A stretch of DNA of 40,972 bases from Acidimicrobiaceae bacterium (GCA_027335685.1 DAHWHN010000055.1:1-40972); one strand, 5' to 3'. Positions 1-11,153 are shown, numbered from the stretch's first letter. Notes: generated by a model not told the origin, from the letters alone. Program-made: numbers and translations.

Positions 1-452
<452 letters not shown>

Positions 453-638
453 GACCTGACGCACGCAGAGCCTGCGCTTCGATCGTGTGAAGAGCCGGAT
501 CGGGACCTGACGTCCCTCACCGACTGGCACCAAAAACGTTCGTTGTTGTCCGTTATCAGTGCAATTGACTTCTATGACCGTAGACGTCGCACGAGGCGAA
601 GCCCACGGTCACCCGCACTGGCTTTTGGCTGTTCCTAT

Positions 639-656
639 TCCGTTTTCAAGGAGCGA
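639..656 (-). promoter_or_regulatory. boxA-like antitermination element in the pre-16S leader
   Basis: Minus strand reads CGCTCCTTGAAAACGGAA, resembling actinobacterial rrn boxA (GCTCTTTGAAAACT-like), between the rrn promoter and 16S. Confidence 0.45.
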
Positions 657-820
657 CGACGGAGCACACTTCCTTGCGGAAGGAGGTGCCCGTGCGCTCT
701 GTGCGGACACCAACCGGAGCGCATCGCTGCGCAGCAGCCGGTGTTCGTACATCGCAACCGTTCGGCGTTGCCGCCTCCCGGTCTGTGCTTCGGTCGCTCT
801 CGCCACCGAAGCGGGGTCTT

Positions 821-848
821 ACTGTAACACACCACAACTCGCTGTCAA
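821..848 (-). promoter_or_regulatory. rRNA operon promoter: -35 TTGACA (848-843), 16-nt spacer, -10 TACAGT (826-821)
   Basis: Consensus -35 and a TANNNT -10 with 16-nt spacing, about 370 nt upstream of 16S on the same strand. Confidence 0.75.
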
Positions 849-954
849 GACAGCTTGTCGTCCGCAAGCGAGATATCTGCGTGCGACCGCCAGCGTGCTT
901 GCGCTCGCCAGCCCCGGTGCGCCGGTCACGATAGCCGATTTCGCGGCGTGCGCG

Positions 955-1569
955 TCACGCCCGCGTCATCTGCTGTTCGCCGAACGGTCGGGAGAGCGAC
1001 GTCGAGCCCGGCACCCCGAAGCGCCACGGCAGCTCCGCGTCGGCGCCCGCCCGCGTCCCGAGCCCGACGCGCCGCCCGACGAGCGGTGTCGCGGGCGGCG
1101 TCGTGCCGTCGTCGAGGAGCTGGATGCCCCGGTCGCCCTCGACCAGGTCGGCGCCGTCGAGCTCGAGGCCGATGGCGAGTGCTGCACACAGCCGGCCAGG
1201 GCCTGCGCAGAGCTCGTCGTCCGAGCGTGCCGTCGGACGGCGCTTGCGCATCTGCTCGAGGCCGGCCACAGGCTCGAGGGCACGGACGAGGACCGCAGCG
1301 GCGGTTCCCTCCGGCCCGCAGACGACGTTCGCGCAGGCATGGACCCCGTGCGAGAGGTAGACGTAGAGCGTCCCGGGCGGCCCGTACATCGCTGCGTTCC
1401 GGCGCGTCCTGCCACGAAAGGCGTGCGACGCAGCGTCGTCGGCGGCGCTGTAGGCCTCGACCTCGACGACGCGCCCCGCTGTCGGCCCGCTCACGAGCAC
1501 GAGGTTCAAAAGCCGCGGCGCGACCGCGACCGCGCCGCCCGCGAGACGCTCCGGGTCCAGCGCGCGCAC
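955..1569 (-). CDS. mpg: DNA-3-methyladenine glycosylase (AAG/MPG family); start uncertain
   Basis: Translation contains GRVVEVEAYSAADDAASHAFRGRTRRNAAMYGPPGTLYVYLSHGVHACANVVC, typical of the AAG/MPG family; GTG start at 1569 chosen downstream of argH. Confidence 0.85.
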   Translation of the reverse strand: MRALDPERLAGGAVAVAPRLLNLVLVSGPTAGRVVEVEAYSAADDAASHAFRGRTRRNAAMYGPPGTLYVYLSHGVHACANVVCGPEGTAAAVLVRALEPVAGLEQMRKRRPTARSDDELCAGPGRLCAALAIGLELDGADLVEGDRGIQLLDDGTTPPATPLVGRRVGLGTRAGADAELPWRFGVPGSTSLSRPFGEQQMTRA

Positions 1570-1624
1570 GAGCGCGCGGGCGTGCCCGGCGGAGCGGGAG
1601 CTGGCCGGGACGGAGCCCGCCGGT

Positions 1625-3007
1625 TCAGCGCCCGTCGAGCTGCCTCGCGAGGACCTCGAGCTGGCGGGTGAAGCGCTCGAGCTGGGTGTCGACGGCGATC
1701 CTGCCGGCACCGCCGGCGCTGCGCCTGCGCGTGGCGGCGGTGCCGGGCTCGAGGAGCTCCGCGGCCTCCGGCCCGAGCTCGGGGCTCGCCCGCACGAGAT
1801 CGGCCAGCGGCCGGCCGCCCTCCAGCGCGTCGCGTACGAGCCCACCGACGATGCCGTGAGCTCTGCGGAAGGGAACCTTGCGCTCGACGAGCCATTCCGC
1901 GAGGTCGACGGCCGCGAGCGTCGGGACGTCCGCCGCCCGGCGCATCGCGCCGGTGTCGAAGCCGAGGGTCTCGACGAGGCCCGCGAGCGCCCGGCAGCCG
2001 AGGTTCACCTGGTCGAGGGCGTCGAAGAGGGGCTCCTTGTCCTCCTGCAGGTCCCTGTTGTACGACAGGGGAAGGCCCTTCAAGGTCGTGAGCAGGCCGG
2101 TGAGGTGGCCGATGATCCTCCCGGCCTTGCCACGCGCGAGCTCTGCGACGTCAGGATTCTTCTTCTGCGGGAGCATCGAGCTACCCGTGGCCCACGCGTC
2201 GTCGAGCCGGTAGAAGCCAAACTCCTCGCTCGAGAACAGCACGATCTCCTCGCCGAGGCGCGAGAGGTGCACGCCGAGGAGCGCGCAGGCAAAGAGCGAC
2301 TCCGCGACGAAGTCGCGGTCGCTCACGGCGTCCATCGAGTTCTCGAAGCGCGCCGCGAACCCGAGGTCTGCGGCCGTCGCGTCGGGGTCGAGAGCAAGCG
2401 AGGTGCCCGCGAGGGCACCCGCGCCGAGGGGCGAGACGTCCATGCGCCGGAGGGCGTCGACGATGCGATCCGCGTCGCGCAGCAGCGCCCAGCCGTGCGC
2501 GAGGAGGTGGTGGGCGAGCAGCACGGGCTGCGCCCGCTGCAGGTGGGTATATCCGGGGAGGCGGGCGTCGCCGGACTCTGCCGCCCGCGCGAGCAGCGCG
2601 CCGGCGAGGTCGAGCACGGCACGACCGACCGCGGCGAGCTCGCGGCGCGTGTAGAGCCGGAGGGCGGTCGCGACCTGGTCGTTGCGGCTCCGGCCGGTGT
2701 GGAGCCGGGCGCCTGCCTCCCCCGCGATCTCCGTCACGCGCCGCTCGATCGCAGTGTGGATGTCCTCGTCGCTGTCGCGCAGGACGAACGACCCGCTCGC
2801 GAGCTCGGCGGCGACGGTGTCCAGGGCGGCGAGCAGCGCTCCGGCCTCGCCGGCGGCGAGCAGGCCCGCGCGCTCGAGGCCGCGCACGTGCGCCGCCGAG
2901 CCGCGGACGTCGTCGGCCCCGAGCCGCTTGTCGACCTCGATGCTCGCCGTGAACGCCATCATGAGCTCCGCCGGCCCTGTCGCCATGCGCCCCGACCAGA
3001 GGGTCAC
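1625..3007 (-). CDS. argH: Argininosuccinate lyase
   Basis: VTLWSGRMATGPAELMMAFTASIEVDKRL N-terminus and the GSSMLPQKKNPDVAE signature; GTG start at 3007. Confidence 0.96.
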   Translation of the reverse strand: MTLWSGRMATGPAELMMAFTASIEVDKRLGADDVRGSAAHVRGLERAGLLAAGEAGALLAALDTVAAELASGSFVLRDSDEDIHTAIERRVTEIAGEAGARLHTGRSRNDQVATALRLYTRRELAAVGRAVLDLAGALLARAAESGDARLPGYTHLQRAQPVLLAHHLLAHGWALLRDADRIVDALRRMDVSPLGAGALAGTSLALDPDATAADLGFAARFENSMDAVSDRDFVAESLFACALLGVHLSRLGEEIVLFSSEEFGFYRLDDAWATGSSMLPQKKNPDVAELARGKAGRIIGHLTGLLTTLKGLPLSYNRDLQEDKEPLFDALDQVNLGCRALAGLVETLGFDTGAMRRAADVPTLAAVDLAEWLVERKVPFRRAHGIVGGLVRDALEGGRPLADLVRASPELGPEAAELLEPGTAATRRRSAGGAGRIAVDTQLERFTRQLEVLARQLDGR

Positions 3008-3168
3008 GACCGCCGCCCGGTTCGCACCGCTCGCACCACGCTCCACCTCACGTTCCGCTGCCTCCTTCCCGACACCCGCGCTCCATCTCCCGCCCCACGG
3101 CCCGTCCGCCATCTCGTCGGGTCCACGCGCCTACGACCTCCCGCCCGCCCACGGCCGCAACCGAGATC

Positions 3169-3642
3169 TCAGCGGCCGGCGAGGTCGGCGATGCGGTCGG
3201 CGAGAGCCCCTCCGCCGAGCTCCTCCGCCGCGACGACGAGGACGGTGTCGTCCCCCGCGACCGTCCCGAGGACCCCGTCCACGCCCGTCCGGTCGAGGGC
3301 AGACGCGACGACGTGCGCGGAGCCCGGAGGCGTCCGGACGACGACGAGGTTCCCCGACGCCGCCAGGTCGACGACCCACTCGCCGAGGACGCGCCGCAGG
3401 TGCTCGAGCGGGGCGACCTGGTCCTTCGGCAGCTCGGCGATCGCGTAGAGCTGGCCGTCGACTCCCGGCATCCGCACGCGCACGGCTCCGAGGTCCTCGA
3501 GGTCCCGCGAGACGGTCGCCTGCGTCGCCTCGACACCTTCGGCTGCGAGCAGCTCGACGAGCTGGGTCTGGCTGGTCACGGCGTTCTCGGCGAGCAGCCG
3601 CGCCACGAGGTGCTGCCGCCTGTTCTTCGGCACACGGCTCAC
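3169..3642 (-). CDS. argR: Arginine repressor ArgR
   Basis: Winged-helix region ([32 protein letters not shown]) plus C-terminal hexamerization/arginine-binding domain; GTGA overlap with argF. Confidence 0.94.
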   Translation of the reverse strand: MSRVPKNRRQHLVARLLAENAVTSQTQLVELLAAEGVEATQATVSRDLEDLGAVRVRMPGVDGQLYAIAELPKDQVAPLEHLRRVLGEWVVDLAASGNLVVVRTPPGSAHVVASALDRTGVDGVLGTVAGDDTVLVVAAEELGGGALADRIADLAGR

Positions 3643-4586
3643 GAGGACACGCCCCCCGGTCCGGGGCGCGCGCCGAGAACGTAGGCAAAGATCGCCCGTG
3701 CGGCGTGCAGGCGGTTCGCCGCCTGCTCCCACACCCTGCTCCGCGGGCCCTCGAGGGCACCTGCGGACACCTCCTCGCCGCGGTGCGCCGGCAGGCAGTG
3801 GAGCAGGATCGCGCCGGGAGCCGCCCGGTCGAGCAGGCGCTCGTCGACGGTGAAGCCTGCGAGGTCGTGCCGGCGCCGCGCCGCGTCGGCCTCGTCACCC
3901 ATCGACACCCACACGTCGGTGTAGACGACGTCGGCCCCCTCCACCGCCTCTTCGGGCCGCGTCGTGCAGCTGAGCCGACCTCCGAGACCTGCCTGCTCCG
4001 CTAGATGCGCGTTGCGCGCGACGTCGGCCTCGGCGAGGCCGTAGCCGTCGGGTGCGGCGACGCGCATCGCCGCGCCGGTGAGCGCGCACGCGTCCGCGAG
4101 CGATCGACAGACGTTGTTCGCGTCGCCCACGTAGGCGATCGTCCGGCCCGCGATGGCCCCGAGCTCGCTGCGCACCGTGAGCAGGTCGGCGACCGCCTGG
4201 GTGGGGTGCTCGACGTCGGAGAGCAGGTTGACCACCGGCACCGGCACGGCACGACCCGAGAGAGCGGCCACCATGCGCTCGAGCGTCGCATGCCGGGCGA
4301 CACGCGCCGCGATCAGCGCGTGGTAGCACGCAAGCGTCCTCGCGACGTCCTCCGCGGTCTCCCGCCGGTCGATCCCGACCTCGTCGTCCCGGATGGTCAC
4401 CGGATGCCCGCCGAGCTGCACGACCGCGAGCTCGCAGGCGTTGCGGGTACGCGCAGACGGGCGCTCGAAGACGAGCGCCGCGCCGGCGCCCGCGAGCACG
4501 GGCGGAGCGGGTACCTCGGCGAGCTCGAGCACGGCGGCGAGCCCCTCGGCACCGAGATCGGATATCCGCAGCACAGCGGCCCTCAT
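3639..4586 (-). CDS. argF: Ornithine carbamoyltransferase
   Basis: [35 protein letters not shown] and [13 protein letters not shown] motifs. Confidence 0.97.
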   Translation of the reverse strand: MRAAVLRISDLGAEGLAAVLELAEVPAPPVLAGAGAALVFERPSARTRNACELAVVQLGGHPVTIRDDEVGIDRRETAEDVARTLACYHALIAARVARHATLERMVAALSGRAVPVPVVNLLSDVEHPTQAVADLLTVRSELGAIAGRTIAYVGDANNVCRSLADACALTGAAMRVAAPDGYGLAEADVARNAHLAEQAGLGGRLSCTTRPEEAVEGADVVYTDVWVSMGDEADAARRRHDLAGFTVDERLLDRAAPGAILLHCLPAHRGEEVSAGALEGPRSRVWEQAANRLHAARAIFAYVLGARPGPGGVSS

Positions 4587-5953
4587 GTCGTCGCACCCTT
4601 CGTCGTCGCGTCCTGCGTCGCGCCCTCGGCCGTCGCGCCCTGGGCCACCACGCCTCGTGGGGTCGCACCCTCGACGCCCGCGCCCGGCCGAGCCGCCCCA
4701 CGGTCGCGGGCGGCCAGGCTCCGGGCGAGCGCCGCCGAGATGAGCCCGAGGGCCTCGTCGCACTCCTGCCCGGTCACGACGAGCGGGGGTGCGAGCCGGA
4801 CGACGCCGGCTGACGGGGCGTTCGCGACCAGACCGTGGACCAACAGGTCGTCGACGAGCGCGCCGGCGTCGACCCCGTCGTCGAGCACCGCCGCGAGGAG
4901 CAGCCCCCGCCCGCGCACCGACCGGACGCCGTCGATCGCGGCCAGCCCGACCTCGAGCTGCGCGCCGCGCTCGCGCGCCCGGCGTGGCGCGTCGATCTGC
5001 TCCATCGTGTCGATCGTCGCGCGCACCGCCGAGAGTGCGAGCGGCTGGCCGCCGAAGGTGCTCCCGTGGTCGCCCGGCACGAACGCGTCGGCGACGTCCG
5101 CCCTCGCCCAGCACGCGCCGATCGGCATGCCGTTGCCGAGCGCCTTGGCCATCGTGACGACGTCGGGCCTGACCCCGTCGTGGTGGAAGGCGAACCACCG
5201 TCCGGTGCGGGCGAGGCCCGTCTGGACCTCGTCGAGGACGAGCAGGATGCCGCGCTCGTCGCACAGCTGACGGACCGCTTCGAGGTAGCCCGGCGGCGGT
5301 ACCACCACGCCGGACTCGCCTTCGATCGGCTCGAGCAGCACCGCCGCGACACGGGTCGGGTCCGCTGCGGCCCGGAGCGCAGCCAGGTCGCCGTACGCGA
5401 CGTGGCGGAAGCCCTCGGGCAGGGGAGCGAACGGCTCGTGCTTGGAAGGCTGGCCGGTGGCGTGGAGCGTGGCGAGCGTGCGGCCGTGGAACGAGCCGTA
5501 CGCGGAGACGACCTCGTGGCGACCGCGGCCGCCGAAGCGCCGCGCGAGCTTGATCGCGCACTCGTTCGCCTCGGCTCCGGAGTTCGCGAAGAAGACCTTC
5601 CCACCTGCCGGCTCCCCGTCGCCGACGAGGCGGTCGAGGTGCTCGGCGACCGGCTCCGCCAGCTCGTTGCCGAACAGGTTCGAGACGTGGACGAGCCGCG
5701 CCGCCTGCGCCGCCACCGCGGCCGCCACTGCAGGGTGGGCATGGCCGAGGGACGTGACCGCGATCCCCGAGAGGAAGTCGAGGTAGGAGCGCCCCGCGTC
5801 GTCGACGAGCCGGCATCCGTGGCCCTCGACAAAGCGCACGGTCGGCGGCTTGTACGTCGTCATGAGGTGGGGCGCCTGCACGCCCGGGAGGCCGGATCCT
5901 GCTGCCACCTCGGAGCCCCGCGACGGCGACGGGGATGACGATGGGGCGCTCAC
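4583..5953 (-). CDS. argD: Acetylornithine aminotransferase
   Basis: Class III PLP aminotransferase: [46 protein letters not shown]; low-complexity C-terminal tail. Confidence 0.96.
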   Translation of the reverse strand: MSAPSSSPSPSRGSEVAAGSGLPGVQAPHLMTTYKPPTVRFVEGHGCRLVDDAGRSYLDFLSGIAVTSLGHAHPAVAAAVAAQAARLVHVSNLFGNELAEPVAEHLDRLVGDGEPAGGKVFFANSGAEANECAIKLARRFGGRGRHEVVSAYGSFHGRTLATLHATGQPSKHEPFAPLPEGFRHVAYGDLAALRAAADPTRVAAVLLEPIEGESGVVVPPPGYLEAVRQLCDERGILLVLDEVQTGLARTGRWFAFHHDGVRPDVVTMAKALGNGMPIGACWARADVADAFVPGDHGSTFGGQPLALSAVRATIDTMEQIDAPRRARERGAQLEVGLAAIDGVRSVRGRGLLLAAVLDDGVDAGALVDDLLVHGLVANAPSAGVVRLAPPLVVTGQECDEALGLISAALARSLAARDRGAARPGAGVEGATPRGVVAQGATAEGATQDATTKGATT

Positions 5954-6843
5954 GATGCCGCCACCATCGTCCCGACGCCCTCGTCGCTGAGCAGCTCCAG
6001 CAACAGCGCGTGAGGCACCCGTCCGTCGAGCACGTGGGCCCTGCGCACGCCGCTGCGCACCGCGTGCGCGCAGGCACGCGCCTTGGGCACCATCCCGCCC
6101 GTGATCGCTCCGGAAGCCACGAGCTCGTCGAGGCGGTCGGCCGTCGTCGACGTGAGCACCGATCCCGGGTCGGCCGGCACCGCTCGCACCCCCGCGACGT
6201 CGGTGAGGAACACGAGCTTCTCCGCGCCGAGGGACTCGGCGACCGCTCCGGCGACGGTGTCGGCGTTGATGTTGTAGGCCTGGCCCGCACCGTCGGTGCC
6301 GATCGTCGCCACGACCGGCACGAGACCTTCGCTCAGCAGGTGCCGCAGCAGCGTCGGGTCGACGGCCACGATGTCGCCGACGAAGCCGAGCGCCGGGTTG
6401 CGCTCGGCCGCGGTGATCAGGCCGGCATCCTCGCCCGAGCAGCCGACGGCGAGCGCGCCCTGCACGTTGAGCACACCGACGATGTCGCGGTTCACCTTGC
6501 CCACGAGCACCATGCGCGCGATGTCGAGGGTCTCGGCGTCGGTGACGCGCAGCCCGTCCCGGAACTCCGGGGTCTTGCCGAGGCGCGCCATCATCTCGCC
6601 GATCTGGGGCCCGCCGCCGTGGACGACGACGGGGAGCATCTGCACCGCGCGCATGAGGGCGACGTCCTGCGCGAAGCGCGCGAGCGCCGAGGCATCCTCG
6701 GCTGCGCCGATCGCGCTCCCGCCGTACTTGACGACCACGATGCGGCCGGCGAAGCGCTGGACGTAGGGGATCGCCTCGACCAGCACCTGCGCGCGCCGTG
6801 CCGGGTCGAGCACCCCCTCGCGCCGTGCGGGGTCGAGCGTCAC
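5950..6843 (-). CDS. argB: Acetylglutamate kinase
   Basis: [72 protein letters not shown]. Confidence 0.97.
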   Translation of the reverse strand: MTLDPARREGVLDPARRAQVLVEAIPYVQRFAGRIVVVKYGGSAIGAAEDASALARFAQDVALMRAVQMLPVVVHGGGPQIGEMMARLGKTPEFRDGLRVTDAETLDIARMVLVGKVNRDIVGVLNVQGALAVGCSGEDAGLITAAERNPALGFVGDIVAVDPTLLRHLLSEGLVPVVATIGTDGAGQAYNINADTVAGAVAESLGAEKLVFLTDVAGVRAVPADPGSVLTSTTADRLDELVASGAITGGMVPKARACAHAVRSGVRRAHVLDGRVPHALLLELLSDEGVGTMVAAS

Positions 6844-8009
6844 GAGGTCCGCATGTTCTCGTCGATGTAGCCCGGCCCGAGGTCGGTCGTGAGGACCGTC
6901 GCCTCCCCGGCACCGAGGCCGAGGTCGCAGAGCAGCTCGACGACGGCCCCCGAGAGGTACGCGCTCGTGGCCGGTCGGTCGTGCTCGACCTCGAGCCCGT
7001 CCGCGAACACAAGGGTCGGCCCGTAGCGGACCGACACCCGCTCGATGTCGAAGGCTGCGCCCGACGCGCCGAGCTCGCTGAGGACCCGGCCCCAATAGGG
7101 ATCGGCCCCGTAGAGCGACGTCTTCACGAGGTTGCTCTCGGCGACAGCCCGAGCTGCCTGGCGAGCCTGCTCGACGCTCGACGCTCCCGTCACGACGACG
7201 CGGACGACACGCGTCGTGCCCTCCGCGTCCTCGGCGAGCTGGAACGCGAGGTTCGCGCAGGCCTCGGAGAGCGCGTCGGCCAGCTCGTCGAGCTCCACGG
7301 CGCGGCCGAGGCCGCTCGCCAACGCGCACACCGTGTCGTTGGTCGAGGTGCACCCGTCGACCGTCAGCTCGTTGAACGACGAGCCGACCGCCAGGCGCAG
7401 CGCGTCCGCGAGCCCCGCCGGCCCGATCGACGCGTCCGTCGTGAGCACGGCGAGCATCGTCGCCATGTTCGGCGCGATCATGCCGGCGCCTTTGACCATC
7501 CCGCCGACGCTGAAGCCGTCGCGCTCGACGACGACCTCCTTCGCGTGGGTGTCGGTCGTAAGGATCGCCTCGGCCGCGCGCGCGGCGTCGGCACGCGTGC
7601 TGCCGAGGCTGTCGACGAGGCCGGGGATGGCAGACTCGAGCCGGTCGAGCGGCAGGTGCGGGCCGATGAGGCCCGTCGAGCAGACGAGCACCTCGTCGAC
7701 CCCGACGCCGATCGCCTCGGCCACCACCTCCGCGCTGCGTCGGGCCGCCTCGAGACCGCGCGCACCGGTCGCGGCGTTCGCGCAGCCGCTGTTGAGGACG
7801 ACGGCGGCGACTCGACCCCGCGTCGCCGCGAGGTGCGTGCGGGAGATCTGGACCGGAGCCGCTGCGGCGAGGTTGGTCGTGAACGTCGCGGCGCCCGCGA
7901 TCGCGCCGAACGGGTACCCGACGACGAGGGCAAGGTCGGGCGCTCCCGACGCCTTGATGCTCGCCGCGACGCCCGAGGCGGCAAAGCCACGGGGTGCGGT
8001 GACGCTCAC
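6840..8009 (-). CDS. argJ: Bifunctional glutamate N-acetyltransferase / ornithine acetyltransferase
   Basis: VLNSGCANAATG, GGMVKGAGMIAPNMATMLAVLTTDA motifs. Confidence 0.97.
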   Translation of the reverse strand: MSVTAPRGFAASGVAASIKASGAPDLALVVGYPFGAIAGAATFTTNLAAAAPVQISRTHLAATRGRVAAVVLNSGCANAATGARGLEAARRSAEVVAEAIGVGVDEVLVCSTGLIGPHLPLDRLESAIPGLVDSLGSTRADAARAAEAILTTDTHAKEVVVERDGFSVGGMVKGAGMIAPNMATMLAVLTTDASIGPAGLADALRLAVGSSFNELTVDGCTSTNDTVCALASGLGRAVELDELADALSEACANLAFQLAEDAEGTTRVVRVVVTGASSVEQARQAARAVAESNLVKTSLYGADPYWGRVLSELGASGAAFDIERVSVRYGPTLVFADGLEVEHDRPATSAYLSGAVVELLCDLGLGAGEATVLTTDLGPGYIDENMRTS

Positions 8010-9019
8010 GGCGTCACCGCGACGACCGGCAGCCCGGCGGTCTCGTCGAGGCCGAGAGCGAGGTTCGCCGCCTGGATCGCCTGGCCCGCGCCACCCTTGG
8101 TGAGGTTGTCGAGGGCCGCGAGCACGACGGTGAGGCCTGTGCGCGGGTCGTGGCGCGCCGTCAGCCTCGCGACGTTGGTGCCGTAGGTGTCTCTCGTCGC
8201 CGGCGGATCCTCCACGACCTTCACGAACGGTTCCCCCGCGTAGGCCTCGCGCAAGACGCCGAGCACGTCCTCGGTCGAGCTCGGCCCGACCGCGTGCGCG
8301 TAACAGGTCGCGAGGATCCCCCGCGTCATCGGCGCGAGGTGTGGCGTGAACAGGATCGTGGCCCCGGTTGCCTGCTCCATCTCGGGCGTGTGGCGGTGGC
8401 CGGCGAGCTTGTACGCGACGAAGCTCTCGTTGACCGACGCGTGATGGGTCGCCGCGGTCGGTGCCTTGCCCGCTCCGGACGTGCCGCTTGCCGCGTCGAC
8501 CACCACCGGATGGGGCGCCACGACCCCGGCGCGCAGCAGCGGGGCGAGGGCGAGCACCGCTGCCGTGACGTAGCAGCCCGGCGCCGCGACGAGCCGCGCA
8601 CCGTGGAGCGGGCCCCGGTCGAGCTCCGGCAGACCGTAGACCGCCTCGGCGAGGAGCTCGGGACAGCTGTGGACGAAGCCGTACCAGGCGGGATAGGCGT
8701 CGGGATCCTTCAGCCGGAAGTCCGCCCCGAGGTCGACGACGCAGCCCGCCACGCGGGTGGCCTCCGCCACGACCGCCTGGGAGCGACCCGAGGGCACCGC
8801 GACGAACACGACGTCACAGCCGCCCAGCGCCTGGGGGTCGATCGCGCCAAAGCGCATGTCGGGGTAGGCCGACGCCAGCCCCGGGTACGCATGGGCCACG
8901 AGGTCGCCGGCCGAGGACTCGGCCTGGGCGACGGCGACCTCGATGTCGGGATGGCCGGCGAGCAGGCGCAGCAGCTCCGCCCCGAGGTAGCCCGAACCGC
9001 CGACGACGCCCGCCTTCAT
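8006..9019 (-). CDS. argC: N-acetyl-gamma-glutamyl-phosphate reductase
   Basis: VGGSGYLGAELLRLLAGHP Rossmann motif and the AAPGCYVTAAVLALAPL active site. Confidence 0.97.
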   Translation of the reverse strand: MKAGVVGGSGYLGAELLRLLAGHPDIEVAVAQAESSAGDLVAHAYPGLASAYPDMRFGAIDPQALGGCDVVFVAVPSGRSQAVVAEATRVAGCVVDLGADFRLKDPDAYPAWYGFVHSCPELLAEAVYGLPELDRGPLHGARLVAAPGCYVTAAVLALAPLLRAGVVAPHPVVVDAASGTSGAGKAPTAATHHASVNESFVAYKLAGHRHTPEMEQATGATILFTPHLAPMTRGILATCYAHAVGPSSTEDVLGVLREAYAGEPFVKVVEDPPATRDTYGTNVARLTARHDPRTGLTVVLAALDNLTKGGAGQAIQAANLALGLDETAGLPVVAVTP

Positions 9020-9026
9020 GCGGATG

Positions 9027-9032
9027 ACCATA
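9027..9032 (-). promoter_or_regulatory. -10 TATGGT, 7 nt upstream of the argC ATG (leaderless candidate)
   Basis: Reverse complement of accata 9027-9032; argC ATG is at 9019-9017. Confidence 0.5.
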
Positions 9033-9062
9033 CACGATCACGCATACTCATGCACCCTCGGC

Positions 9063-9111
9063 CCCGTGACGGATCGCGTCGCGCGCCACGGGCGGGCCGG
9101 AGGAGCCGGCC
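9063..9111 (-). terminator. Tandem hairpins directly after the trpA stop: GGCCGG/CCGGCC (9095-9111) and CCCGTG/CACGGG (9063-9092)
   Basis: Perfect 6-bp inverted repeats, 5-nt and 18-nt loops, just 3' of the trpA stop (9115); no U-tract. Confidence 0.4.
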
Positions 9112-9114
9112 GGA

Positions 9115-9957
9115 TCAGCCGCGGTCGATGCCGCTGCGCAGGTCGGCGACGAGCTCGCCGGCGCCCTGCGGTCCCGCCCCGTCGAGCAGGCGGCGCACAA
9201 GCGCCGAGCCGACGACGACGCCGTCGGCGACCGCGCACACCGCCCGGGCCTGGTCGGTCGTCGAGACCCCGACGCCGACGAGCACGGGCAGGTCCGTCGC
9301 CTGCTTGCACCGTGCGGCGATCAACAGCGACGACGCCGCGAGCTCGTGCCGCTCGCCGGTCACGCCGAGGAGCCCGACCGCGTAGAGGAATCCCCGCGAC
9401 CGGCGGCAGATCGCGGCGAGCCGGTCGTCCGGAGTCGTCGGCGCCGCGAGCAGCACCGTCTCGACGCCGGCGGCGTCGGCGGCGTCGACCCACGGCCCCG
9501 CCTCGTCGACCGGCAGATCGGGCAGGATCGCCGCTGCGATGCCCGAGCGTGCGATCTCCGTCGCCATCCGCCGGTGCCCCGTGCGCGCGACGACGTTGTA
9601 GTACGTCATCACCGCAATCGGCACCCCGACCTCGGCCTCGCGCAGGGCCGCGACGATGCCCTGCGGGGTCGCGCCCGACTCGAGGGCGCGCGACGACGCC
9701 TCCTGGATCGTCGGACCGTCCATGACCGGGTCGGAGAACGGCAGGCCGACCTCGATCGCGTCGGCGCCGGCCGCCGCGACGGCGCGCACCACGTCGAGCC
9801 AGTCGCCACCGAGCCCCCCGGTCACGTACGGCACGAGCAGCTTGCGCCCCTCTGCCCGGCGCTGGCGCAGGCGGGTCTCGAGTGCGCCCGGGGAGCCGCT
9901 CCTCCCCTCGCCGACCTGGACCGTCGCGGCCACGGCTGTCGGCTGGACGACGCTCAC
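9115..9957 (-). CDS. trpA: Tryptophan synthase alpha chain
   Basis: [40 protein letters not shown] motifs. Confidence 0.97.
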   Translation of the reverse strand: MSVVQPTAVAATVQVGEGRSGSPGALETRLRQRRAEGRKLLVPYVTGGLGGDWLDVVRAVAAAGADAIEVGLPFSDPVMDGPTIQEASSRALESGATPQGIVAALREAEVGVPIAVMTYYNVVARTGHRRMATEIARSGIAAAILPDLPVDEAGPWVDAADAAGVETVLLAAPTTPDDRLAAICRRSRGFLYAVGLLGVTGERHELAASSLLIAARCKQATDLPVLVGVGVSTTDQARAVCAVADGVVVGSALVRRLLDGAGPQGAGELVADLRSGIDRG

Positions 9958-11153
9958 GCGAGCATCTCCTTGACCTGCTGGACGTCTTTGTCCCCCCGGC
10001 CCGACATCGTGACAAGGACCGTCGCGCCGGGCGCGATCTCGCCGGTGCCCGCCGCTCGGACGAGCCACGCGATCGCGTGGGCCGGCTCGAGGGCAGGGAT
10101 GATCCCCTCCAACTCGGCGAGCAGGCGGAAGGCCGCGAGCACCTCGGCGTCGCCGACCGCGACGTAGCGGGCCCTGCCGATTGCGGCGAGGTGCGCGTGC
10201 TCCGGCCCGATCCCGGGGTAGTCGAGCCCTGCGGAGATCGAGTGCGCCTCGAGGATCTGACCGGCCTCGTCCTGGAGGAACTGCGACCGCATGCCGTGGA
10301 CCACGCCGGGCAGGCCGTTGCCGAGCGCCGCGCCGCCTGCCGCCTCGACCCCGACGAGCTCCGCGCGGGTGTCGACGAAGCCGGCGAAGGTCCCCGCCGC
10401 GTTCGAGCCGCCACCGATGCATGCCACGACGAGGTCGGGGTCGTCGCCGAGCAGCACCCGGCACTGCGCGCGCGCCTCGTCGCCGACCACCCGCTGGAAC
10501 TGGCGCACCATGTAGGGGTAGGGATGCGGGCCCATCACCGAGCCGATGCAGTAGTGGGTCGTCTCGACGGACGCGACCCAGTCCCGCAGCGCGTCGTTCA
10601 CGGCGTCTTTCAGGGTCCGGCTCCCGGACACGACGGGCCGGACCTCGGCGCCGAGCAGCTCCATCCGGAAGACGTTGAGCGCCTGGCGCTCGACGTCGAC
10701 CGCTCCCATGTAGACGACGCACTCGAGGCCGAGCAGCGCCGCCGCCGTCGCCGTCGCGACGCCGTGCTGGCCGGCCCCGGTCTCCGCGATGAGCCGGGGC
10801 TTGCCCATCCGCTCGGCGAGCAACGCCTGGCCGAGGACGTTGTTGATCTTGTGCGACCCGGTGTGGGTCAGGTCTTCGCGCTTGAGAAGGACGCGCACGC
10901 CGAGCTGCTCCGAGAGCCTGTGGCACTCCGTGACCGGCGTCGGGCGGCCGGCGTAGGAGCCGAGCAGGCCGTCGAGGCGCGCGCGGAAGGCCGCGTCGGC
11001 CCACGCCCCCTCGAACGCGTCGGCGAGCTCGATGCAGGCCGGCACGAGCGACTCCGGGACGTAGCGGCCACCGTAGTCGCCGAAGCGCCCGCCGGGTCCC
11101 GGCGCGCCCATCAGGCCCGTCGCGGCCGGTGCCGTCTCCTCGTGGGTGGTCAC
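9954..11153 (-). CDS. trpB: Tryptophan synthase beta chain
   Basis: [54 protein letters not shown]. Confidence 0.98.
   Translation of the reverse strand: MTTHEETAPAATGLMGAPGPGGRFGDYGGRYVPESLVPACIELADAFEGAWADAAFRARLDGLLGSYAGRPTPVTECHRLSEQLGVRVLLKREDLTHTGSHKINNVLGQALLAERMGKPRLIAETGAGQHGVATATAAALLGLECVVYMGAVDVERQALNVFRMELLGAEVRPVVSGSRTLKDAVNDALRDWVASVETTHYCIGSVMGPHPYPYMVRQFQRVVGDEARAQCRVLLGDDPDLVVACIGGGSNAAGTFAGFVDTRAELVGVEAAGGAALGNGLPGVVHGMRSQFLQDEAGQILEAHSISAGLDYPGIGPEHAHLAAIGRARYVAVGDAEVLAAFRLLAELEGIIPALEPAHAIAWLVRAAGTGEIAPGATVLVTMSGRGDKDVQQVKEMLA

Noticed and set aside
3007-3112. Upstream extension of argH (MADGPWGGRWSAGVGKEAAER...)
   Set aside because: Homologues begin near the (V/M)xLWxGR motif; GTG at 3007 gives the expected N-terminus.
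1856-3448. 530-aa plus-strand ORF opposite argH/argR (and many similar long antisense ORFs, e.g. 19446-20654, 34458-36557, 36644-38767)
   Set aside because: High-GC third-position artefacts: Arg/Pro/Ala/Glu-rich translations with no family motifs, antisense to strongly recognised genes.
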